A DNA stretch of 11,338 bases from Desulfonema limicola (GTDB lineage Bacteria; Desulfobacterota; Desulfobacteria; Desulfobacterales; DYRC01), in the NCBI GenBank assembly GCA_020718925.1, contig DYRC01000120.1:1-11338 (forward strand). Direction: 5' to 3'. Below, one piece after another: positions 6,565 through 11,338 of the stretch (position 1 is the stretch's first letter; the number at the start of each line of letters is the position of its first letter). A model generated the notes under the pieces. The model was given only the letters and a program-made list of their open reading frames with translations. It was not told the DNA's origin and made no database searches. The position numbers and the translations under genes are program-made.

Positions 6565-9399
6565 TTAACGCCCGGCAGGCTTGATAATCATCATTGCCGA
6601 CTTCTCATTATTAAGATATTTTTTTGCCATCGCCATAATATCGTCAATGCTGATGGATGCAACATCATTTAAAATTGTCCTGCTCCATTCAATCTGCTGC
6701 GGATGATCTTTTGAACCTCTCAATACCGTTGACAGCCAATAGCTGTTTTTCCGGCGCATATCTTTGATGCCGGTCAGCATGGGGTCCACTGCCCGTTGAA
6801 GTTCGTCTGCGCTGATTTTTTTCTGAGCCATGTCTGCCGCAATTGATTTTGCCTCCTGCGCCACTATCTCAGCTTCTTCGGGCTTGACCGTGATAAAGGC
6901 TTTGAACGTGCCATAGCCCGGATATGCTCTGCTGGGATCATTGTTCGCCCCGGATGAATACGCAGCTCCCAATTTTTCCCGGATTCTTTCCCGCATCTGT
7001 TCTGAAAACACACTGGCAAGCATGTTCAGACGCCGGGTTCTGGAAATATCCCATATATCATCCGTACTGTATGCCACAACAACGATGCCTTTGGGAATCT
7101 GAGTTTCTACGGACAGATTCAGGGATTTTCCCGAAGGAAATTTCGGCAATCGGGAACTATCTCTAGCCGCTATTGAGGGGCGGGGAAGCGTTCCGATATA
7201 TTTTGCCGCAAGTTCTGTTACTTTTTCCACATCAAAATCACCGACAACAGACAGTTCTGTTACCTGATTTTTCAAAGGATCAGACACCCAGTTCCGCACA
7301 TCGTCTATGCCGAGTTTTTTGAAATTATCATAAGATTGAAGCCCGAAACGGGAATCTCCGCCTGCCAAAAAACGGATTCCTTCCAGATACATCGCGCCGT
7401 TGACCGATTGGGACAGCGAAAGATATTTTTGCCGATACTTTTCCATCACCAGAGCGTAAGCATCCTGCCGAAATGCCGGGTCTTTAAGATGTGCGTATAT
7501 CAGTTGAAACATCAGCGGCAGTTCTTCGGTGATGGTTCTGCCATCCAATGCAAAGCTGTCATCTGCCACATCAAAAGATACGGACGTGCTTTTTCCTGCC
7601 AATGCCCGCTCCAATTCATCCCGATTCAATGCGCCCAAACCGCTTTCATTGATAAGGCTTTCGCTCAACGCAGACAGCCCCGGCTTGTTTTCAGGCTCAC
7701 CGGATTCTCCGGTTCCGAAAGAAAGGCTCGCTATCACTTCATTCGCCTCAAAATCGGTTTTTTTGAGATTCAGGCGAATCCCGTTTTCAAAATCAATCTG
7801 AACAATGCCAAGGTCGGCAATTTCTGTGCGCCTGACAATTTTTCCCTTTTCCTGCGGTTCGGGAAGATAGGGAAAGACAAGAAGTTTGTCATCTTCAGGC
7901 TTGGATACTGCCACAGATTTGCTTTTATCAAACACAGACAGAATCTGATCTTCGGGCTTTTTGTCCGTCCCGTTCAGATTGACATTACCGGTTACCATAA
8001 TCAGACGATGATCCGGCGCCCAGTCTTTTTGAAACGCCTCACTGACTTCGTTTACGCTAAGTGATTGAACAAACGATGAGAGCAGGTCTTTTTCCTGCTG
8101 CGGAGATTGAAACACCCGGTCGCTGTTGATATGATGAATCAGGTCACGGGATAACTCACTGCTATCGCGCGTTGAGGCTTTTTTTACCGCATTGTCAAAT
8201 CCGGCTGCCATATCTTTTTTTACCCGGTTCAATTCGGCTTCTGTAAAACCATAGCTGATTGCCTGCCTCAATTGCTGCTCTATGATTGAAAGCATCTTTT
8301 CCCAGTTTTCAGGCTTGCCCTGTGCGCTGATTTCCGCATATTCGATTTCATGCAGAAATCTTGATGAGCCGATAGACGCAGATGTGAAGGGCGCGTCCGG
8401 CTTTCTCAAGAGCGTATCCAGACGATCCTGAACAATGCGGTTTGCAATTTTTCTAATCAGCGTCTGCTTCTGATGTGCAATAGAATCAGGCACCGGGGCT
8501 TTTTTCTGAATGACCTCAATGCCGACCACCGTATTTCCGGCTTCTTTTTCAAAATGATAAAAAGGCTTGACGCCCTGATGTGAAACTTCTCCGAGTCCTT
8601 CAAATTTTCGCTCAGGCACTTTGGCAGTCAAGCCGGAAAATTCTTTTGTAATCAGCGATGCGGCAAGTTTTTTATCAAGATCGCCGACCATAATCAGTAC
8701 CATTTTATCCGGTCTGTACCATGTATCATAAAAATCTTTGATAATCTTCTGATCCGCGGCTTCAATCACTTTTTCATCGCCGATAGGCATACGTTTGGGA
8801 ATTCGGGATTGAGGAAATTCAAAATTCGCCACAGCGATGTATGTGCGATAGCCCACAGAATCCCGCGTTCTTTTTTCCGCCAAAATCACTTTGCGTTCCC
8901 GATCTATCTCGGATGGGAGCAGCAGCGCGCCATGAGCATAGTCTTTTAAAATCATCAGACCTTCTTCAAGGCTTTTCTGCTTGCCATCAGGCAGCAGAAC
9001 GTCATAAACCGTCTCATCAAATCCGGTATGGGCATTGGCATCCGGACCGAACTGCATACCGATTTTCTGGAAAAATTTAACCATTTCTCCGGGTGCGAAA
9101 TGTTCGGAGCCGTCAAATGCCAAATGTTCCAAAAAATGCGCCAGTCCCTGCTGGTCATCTTTTTCATACAAGGACCCGGCTTGAATATTCAAGTGCATAC
9201 TGACGCGGTTTTTGGGCGTACTGTTTTCCATCAGCACATAACGGAATCCATTGGGCAGCTTTCCGAAAACAAGGGCGGGATCGGGCGCGAGGTCGCTGTG
9301 TTCATGCGGCCATTCGGGCAATTTTCCACCTTCCTGAGCCACAGCCCAGCTATTCGCAGCCACCAGCAAAATGATGATAAATCCGGCAATTTTTTTCAT
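6565..9399 (-). CDS. Periplasmic M16 zinc protease, PqqL-like
   Basis: A 944-residue protein of the insulinase/pitrilysin (M16) clan, which degrades peptides inside a closing two-half chamber. Residues 1-21 are a signal peptide (MKK, hydrophobic IIILLVAA core, AVA cleavage site), so the product is exported. The catalytic half carries the inverted zinc motif HFLEH (His88, Glu91 as base, His92), and RERKVILAEKR (167-177) supplies Glu168 and Glu175, the latter being the likely third zinc ligand. A second M16-like half starts near residue 536 (FENGIRLNLKKTDFE) and has no HxxEH, as expected for the non-catalytic half. Length and layout resemble E. coli PqqL (~930 residues). In-frame codons extend to 9507, but ATG 9399 is preferred: it has AGAGGA upstream, it starts the signal peptide, and the best promoter lies within the would-be extension. 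The gene appears monocistronic. The substrate is unknown, and no pqq genes are near. Confidence 0.93.
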   Translation of the reverse strand: MKKIAGFIIILLVAANSWAVAQEGGKLPEWPHEHSDLAPDPALVFGKLPNGFRYVLMENSTPKNRVSMHLNIQAGSLYEKDDQQGLAHFLEHLAFDGSEHFAPGEMVKFFQKIGMQFGPDANAHTGFDETVYDVLLPDGKQKSLEEGLMILKDYAHGALLLPSEIDRERKVILAEKRTRDSVGYRTYIAVANFEFPQSRIPKRMPIGDEKVIEAADQKIIKDFYDTWYRPDKMVLIMVGDLDKKLAASLITKEFSGLTAKVPERKFEGLGEVSHQGVKPFYHFEKEAGNTVVGIEVIQKKAPVPDSIAHQKQTLIRKIANRIVQDRLDTLLRKPDAPFTSASIGSSRFLHEIEYAEISAQGKPENWEKMLSIIEQQLRQAISYGFTEAELNRVKKDMAAGFDNAVKKASTRDSSELSRDLIHHINSDRVFQSPQQEKDLLSSFVQSLSVNEVSEAFQKDWAPDHRLIMVTGNVNLNGTDKKPEDQILSVFDKSKSVAVSKPEDDKLLVFPYLPEPQEKGKIVRRTEIADLGIVQIDFENGIRLNLKKTDFEANEVIASLSFGTGESGEPENKPGLSALSESLINESGLGALNRDELERALAGKSTSVSFDVADDSFALDGRTITEELPLMFQLIYAHLKDPAFRQDAYALVMEKYRQKYLSLSQSVNGAMYLEGIRFLAGGDSRFGLQSYDNFKKLGIDDVRNWVSDPLKNQVTELSVVGDFDVEKVTELAAKYIGTLPRPSIAARDSSRLPKFPSGKSLNLSVETQIPKGIVVVAYSTDDIWDISRTRRLNMLASVFSEQMRERIREKLGAAYSSGANNDPSRAYPGYGTFKAFITVKPEEAEIVAQEAKSIAADMAQKKISADELQRAVDPMLTGIKDMRRKNSYWLSTVLRGSKDHPQQIEWSRTILNDVASISIDDIMAMAKKYLNNEKSAMMIIKPAGR

Positions 9400-9444
9400 A
9401 AAACAGATCCTCTTCTGTTGATTTTTATAGGTGAGAGATTTACA

Positions 9445-9473
9445 AAGATAAATCAGCATAGAAGAAATAGCAA
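9445..9473 (-). promoter_or_regulatory. Candidate promoter for the M16 protease gene
   Basis: On the minus strand TTGCTA (9468-9473) and TATCTT (9445-9450) are separated by exactly 17 bp, each a 4/6 match. Transcription would start near 9438, giving a ~40-nt leader before the ATG at 9399. This supports that start over the longer reading frame. Confidence 0.45.
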
Positions 9474-9555
9474 CTGCCGGAGAGTCTTTTTTTTTACAGG
9501 GATTCATCAGAAGAAAGGGGATTCTGATTTGAATTTCATCAAAGCTGAAAAATTG

Positions 9556-9607
9556 TCCTGAACCGAGATTCTCAGGATTTCAGGATTACCAAGAATGAAT
9601 CAGGATT
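9556..9607. repeat. CAGGATT short repeats beside the larger palindrome
   Basis: CAGGATT occurs at 9573-9579, 9581-9587 and 9601-9607, the last being inside the left end of the large repeat. TCCTGA (9556-9561) and TCAGGA (9572-9577) form a small inverted repeat. The vocabulary is that of the large element's terminus (GAATCAGGAT), so this may be a decayed or partial neighbouring copy. The rest of the 9474-9731 gap holds no gene I can see. Confidence 0.45.
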
Positions 9608-9714
9608 GAAAGATGATGACGGATTGAAGGATAGAGTTTCCCCCTCTCCGCTCCGGGGAGGGGCAGGGGAGGGGTTCATCCTTCAATCCTTATGAAATCC
9701 TTGCATCCTGATTC
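9597..9714 (+). repeat. Imperfect-palindrome repeat, copy 1 (complete)
   Basis: A 118-bp element. The terminal arms GAATCAGGAT (9597-9606) and ATCCTGATTC (9705-9714) are perfect 10-bp inverted repeats. Inside them GGATTGAAGGAT (9621-9632) pairs perfectly with ATCCTTCAATCC (9678-9689). The centre is a C-rich then G-rich hairpin, CCCCTCTCC against GGGGAGGGG with one wobble. It encodes no protein and resembles a MITE or REP-like palindromic element. It ends 17 bp from the stop of the first PIN toxin gene, so a minus-strand transcript would run into the structure. Confidence 0.85.
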
Positions 9715-9731
9715 TCTTCTTCAATCCGCTC

Positions 9732-10148
9732 TTACTCCCGAAGAATCGCTCTGAATCCGGCTTGTTCAAAGTGTTCATCTGTGGTAAGGGCATCATATAT
9801 CTTTCTTTCCTGCATCACCACAAATGAAATACAATCAACAAGTCCCCAGCTCTTATCCTGTCGTTCACTGAACAAATCAAGCCCCTTACGATAAAGTGAT
9901 TCGCTCAGAGGAACAATCCCGATATTCTTATCCGTTTCCGAAGCATTCAGCAGTTTTACAGCCGCCGACCGAAAGCGAAGCCCTGACAGAGCATTACCGA
10001 TCTCCGGCAACACAGGGCGTGTTGTAATCAGTTTCGATTTTACTGACCTCAATTGCTGTGCCACCTCAACTGCTTTGACATGAAAACAATCTTTCTGTGA
10101 TGACAAAGCAATAACATAAGATGTGTCAGGAAATATCTCACCCCTCAT
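9732..10148 (-). CDS. PIN-domain toxin of a type II toxin-antitoxin pair (VapC-like)
   Basis: A 138-residue PIN-domain protein, expected to be a Mg-dependent ribonuclease toxin that cleaves RNA when its antitoxin is lost. The acidic site is visible: FPDTSYVIAL with Asp8, PEIGNAL with Glu49, DKSWGLVDCISF with Asp98 and Asp105, and LTTDEHF with Asp124. The SWGLVDCISF and TTDEHFEQAGF forms are typical of COG2402-like PIN proteins that pair with AF2212-type antitoxins. Two starts are possible. The ATG at 10148 has GGAG about 10 nt upstream and overlaps the antitoxin by 11 bp; the ATG at 10166 adds six residues but has no ribosome-binding site. It is the second gene of the module and translationally coupled to the antitoxin. 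Family assignment is solid; toxicity is inferred. Confidence 0.87.
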   Translation of the reverse strand: MRGEIFPDTSYVIALSSQKDCFHVKAVEVAQQLRSVKSKLITTRPVLPEIGNALSGLRFRSAAVKLLNASETDKNIGIVPLSESLYRKGLDLFSERQDKSWGLVDCISFVVMQERKIYDALTTDEHFEQAGFRAILRE

Positions 10149-10362
10149 CAGATATTGCTCCGCCATAAAGATATTCGTCTATCTTCAAAGACCAGTCCGG
10201 CGGTCCGTCAAGTTTGAGAGATTCTGCAACTTCCAGAAAAGACAGAGATTTTTCATCTTCAGCCATCACTGAAATTCTGACACGGGTATCGGGCGGAATG
10301 GAGAGCGGATGAAAGGGAAGAAAGGCTCTTCCGTCATATACGGCATCAACAATAAAATTCAT
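10138..10362 (-). CDS. AF2212-like (DUF104) antitoxin
   Basis: A 74-residue protein. Its N-terminal half (FIVDAVYDGRAFLPFHPLSI, then PDTRVRISV) is the short beta-rich domain of the AF2212/DUF104 antitoxin family (pattern AVY.G..F.PL.PL..P..T.V). The C-terminal half (LKLDGPPDWSLKIDEYLYG) matches the tail that in such pairs binds the PIN toxin, with DGPPDWS and IDEYLYG as hallmarks. The start at 10362 has GGGAG nine nt upstream. An in-frame opening to 10533 reaches into the repeat element and is discarded. It is the first gene of the pair, as usual when antitoxin must exceed toxin, and its end overlaps the toxin start. It should neutralise the adjacent PIN protein; autoregulation is possible but unproven for this family. 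Confidence 0.83.
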   Translation of the reverse strand: MNFIVDAVYDGRAFLPFHPLSIPPDTRVRISVMAEDEKSLSFLEVAESLKLDGPPDWSLKIDEYLYGGAISDEG

Positions 10363-10402
10363 ATTTTTTCTCCCGTTTAAGTCATCATTTACCGTCATAG
10401 TT

Positions 10403-10431
10403 ATTCTAATCCCGAAACCCGAAATCGTCAA
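10403..10431 (-). promoter_or_regulatory. Strong promoter for toxin-antitoxin module 1
   Basis: On the minus strand TTGACG (10426-10431) and TAGAAT (10403-10408) are separated by exactly 17 bp, each a 5/6 consensus match. Transcription would start near 10396, giving a ~34-nt leader to the antitoxin ATG. The spacer holds a perfect tandem duplication of TTTCGGG (10411-10424), a possible operator between the two boxes. Confidence 0.68.
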
Positions 10432-10451
10432 GAAACACTTCACGGCAATCG

Positions 10452-10568
10452 GAATCAGGATTGAAAGATGATGACGGATTGAAGGATAGAGTTTCCCCGC
10501 TCCGCTCCGGGGAGGGGCAGGGGAGGGGTTCATCCTTCAATCCTTATGAAATCATTGCATCCTGATTC
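10452..10568 (+). repeat. Imperfect-palindrome repeat, copy 2 (complete)
   Basis: A 117-bp second copy in the same orientation as copy 1. The first 43 bases are identical in all three copies. Differences from copy 1 are confined to the C-rich arm (CCCCGCTCC for CCCCCTCTCC, one base shorter) and one base in the right half (ATCATTG for ATCCTTG). Terminal arms GAATCAGGAT and ATCCTGATTC and the inner 12-bp arms are intact. It lies between the two toxin-antitoxin modules, 9 bp from the stop of the second toxin gene and upstream of module 1's promoter. No clear target-site duplication is visible. Confidence 0.87.
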
Positions 10569-10577
10569 GGAAATCAG

Positions 10578-10952
10578 CTATGATTCATAAAGATTGAATA
10601 TATCATCTGTAAACAGAAAGAGCATGTTTTCAGTTTTTGCCTGAGCATAAATCAGGCGGTCAAAAGGATCGCGATGAAGCAACGGAAGTTTCAAATATCT
10701 GAAAAGGTGATTTGCAAAAATCTGTAAAATCTTAAAGCCATGAAATTCTGTGATAATACTGAAAAAAGTTTCAAAATCCTCATCCAGTTCCAATTTGCCG
10801 ATATTCAGTTTTATGACTATTTCCCACAATGAAACAACGCTGACATAGACCTGATTTTCAGAACTTTCGATAGCTTCTTTATGCACACGGCTTAACTTCT
10901 CATTATCAGAGAGAAACCATAACAGCACATTCGTATCCGTAAGAATATTCAT
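10578..10952 (-). CDS. PIN-domain toxin, COG3744-like (VapC family)
   Basis: A 124-residue PIN-domain protein, predicted to be an RNA-cleaving toxin. Its acidic site is complete: LTDTNVLLWFL with Asp6, SLWEIVIK with Glu44, HRDPFDRLIYAQA with Asp95 and Asp98, and FTDD with Asp116. The DTNVLLWFL and HRDPFDR(L/M) forms are characteristic of COG3744 PIN proteins and differ clearly from the first toxin in this window, so the two did not arise by local duplication. The ATG overlaps the antitoxin stop as ATGA, and AAGGA lies about 10 nt upstream, giving tight translational coupling. The length is usual for the family and no damage is visible. Confidence 0.9.
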   Translation of the reverse strand: MNILTDTNVLLWFLSDNEKLSRVHKEAIESSENQVYVSVVSLWEIVIKLNIGKLELDEDFETFFSIITEFHGFKILQIFANHLFRYLKLPLLHRDPFDRLIYAQAKTENMLFLFTDDIFNLYES

Positions 10953-11164
10953 TCCATATATTCCTTCATATCCTCCAACGGATCATTGAAATCTTCAGAC
11001 ATTCTTATCTTTCCCTTGAGAATCCCTGCTTTTCTTTTTTTCGGCAATGTCTGTTCCGGTATGATAATCAGACGGATTTCTCTTATCTTAAAGGGATATT
11101 CCTCAGTTAATCGGATAGTTTTTCTGTCAATAAATTCTGCTTCAAACATACAGGCATTTTCCAT
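10949..11164 (-). CDS. DUF2281-like antitoxin
   Basis: A 71-residue partner of the downstream PIN toxin. The C-terminal stretch GKIRMSEDFNDPLEDMKEYM is the signature of the short VapB-like antitoxins (DUF2281 type) that accompany COG3744 PIN toxins (pattern G..KG.I.MS.DFD.PLEDF..YM). The N-terminal half (FIDRKTIRLTEEYP, IREIRLIIIPEQ) is a short beta-strand-rich domain, possibly swapped-hairpin-like, but I cannot name its fold. The start at 11164 has GGTGAG just upstream; in-frame codons back to 11218 would cover the promoter and are discarded. It precedes and overlaps the toxin by 4 bp. Confidence 0.85.
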   Translation of the reverse strand: MENACMFEAEFIDRKTIRLTEEYPFKIREIRLIIIPEQTLPKKRKAGILKGKIRMSEDFNDPLEDMKEYME

Positions 11165-11198
11165 GCTCACCTTCCTCTTTCGTAATTTTCGGAACGCA

Positions 11199-11238
11199 CT
11201 GATTTGGTTAAATAGCATAAATCAGAAATTAAAATCAA
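11199..11238 (-). promoter_or_regulatory. Candidate promoter and operator of toxin-antitoxin module 2
   Basis: CTGATTT (11199-11205) and AAATCAG (11219-11225) are perfect 7-bp inverted arms with a 13-bp spacer, centres 20 bp apart or about two helical turns. On the minus strand a weak promoter, TTGATT (11233-11238) and TATTTA (11209-11214), places its -10 inside this palindrome. The geometry suits autorepression by the antitoxin-toxin complex. The promoter boxes are poor; the palindrome is plain. Confidence 0.42.
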
Positions 11239-11252
11239 GGAGGAGTTTTGAA

Positions 11253-11287
11253 TCAGGCGGGGCAAACTCTTCATTCACTCCGCCTGA
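11253..11287. repeat. Inverted repeat between module 2 and repeat copy 3
   Basis: TCAGGCGG (11253-11260) and CCGCCTGA (11280-11287) form a perfect 8-bp stem, 10 bp with an inner wobble and one more G-C pair, around a 15-19 nt loop. It lies 8 bp before repeat copy 3. It has no T-run, so its role as a terminator for a gene beyond the window is uncertain. No gene is visible in 11165-11338. Confidence 0.5.
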
Positions 11288-11295
11288 ATGCTTCG

Positions 11296-11338
11296 GAATC
11301 AGGATTGAAAGATGATGACGGATTGAAGGATAGAGTTT
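11296..11338 (+). repeat. Imperfect-palindrome repeat, copy 3 (cut by window end)
   Basis: The 43 bases from 11296 to the window end are identical to the first 43 bases of copies 1 and 2, in the same orientation. The remaining ~75 bp would lie outside the window. Copies 2 and 3 also share the three bases TCG just before the left arm, which copy 1 does not. Confidence 0.9.

Noticed and set aside
7336..8064. 242-codon plus-strand open frame inside the M16 gene
   Set aside because: It lies wholly antisense to a well-supported protease gene, with Cys/Phe/Arg-rich composition typical of a shadow frame.
9400..9507. Longer N-terminus for the M16 protease
   Set aside because: It would bury the signal peptide, lacks a ribosome-binding site and runs through the best promoter. 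ATG 9399 starts a clean signal sequence with AGAGGA upstream.
9028..9561. 177-codon plus-strand open frame near the protease start
   Set aside because: It is antisense to the zinc-site region and promoter of the M16 gene, with no recognisable protein features.
10363..10533. Extended AF2212-like antitoxin reading frame
   Set aside because: The extension runs through the promoter and into repeat copy 2 and has low-complexity Pro/Ser sequence. The ATG at 10362 has a proper ribosome-binding site.
9597..11338. CRISPR array
   Set aside because: The repeats are ~118 bp, palindromic and 0.7-0.85 kb apart with genes between them, unlike short CRISPR repeats with 30-40 bp spacers. No cas gene is present.
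9400..11338. Insertion sequence or transposase gene
   Set aside because: No transposase or recombinase domain is visible on either strand; only the short non-coding repeats suggest mobility.

Overview
The window looks like chromosomal DNA from an anaerobic Desulfobacterota-type bacterium, perhaps a Desulfonema-like member of the Desulfobacterales. This is inferred from the flavour of the GlmM and PlsB proteins, the moderate base composition, and the mix of short palindromic intergenic repeats with PIN-domain toxin-antitoxin pairs. No rRNA, tRNA or other marker fixes the taxonomy.

Left part (1-5131). The first gene (98-1732, +) encodes an unusual single polypeptide. It joins a complete NamZ/DUF1343 (exo-N-acetylmuramidase family) domain to a complete RNase HI domain with all four catalytic acidic residues, and its last codons form the stem of a terminator hairpin. 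Facing it is a 63-residue two-helix membrane protein (1745-1936, -). Divergent from that is plsB (2129-4750, +), glycerol-3-phosphate acyltransferase, with its four acyltransferase motifs intact. The gap after plsB holds a decayed C-terminal fragment of a SpoIIE/RsbU-type PP2C phosphatase (about 4821-5025).

Middle (5132-9399). glmM (phosphoglucosamine mutase, +) has a candidate promoter of its own. It converges on a large periplasmic two-domain M16 zinc protease of PqqL type (6565-9399, -). The 86-bp convergent gap holds two GC-rich hairpins, one of them related to the core of the repeats further right.

Right part (9400-11338) is accessory in character. Two type II toxin-antitoxin modules lie in tandem on the minus strand: an AF2212-like antitoxin with a PIN toxin (9732-10362), and a DUF2281-like antitoxin with an unrelated PIN toxin (10578-11164). 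Each toxin is followed within 9-17 bp by a ~118-bp imperfect-palindrome repeat, and a third copy begins at 11296 and runs off the window. All three copies have the same orientation, so antitoxin-toxin-repeat recurs as a cassette-like unit.

The housekeeping genes cover envelope and lipid precursors: NamZ acts in muropeptide turnover, PlsB in phospholipid synthesis, GlmM in UDP-GlcNAc supply, and the M16 protease in periplasmic proteolysis. They do not form one operon. The most unusual items are the NamZ-RNase HI fusion and the repeat-punctuated toxin-antitoxin array.
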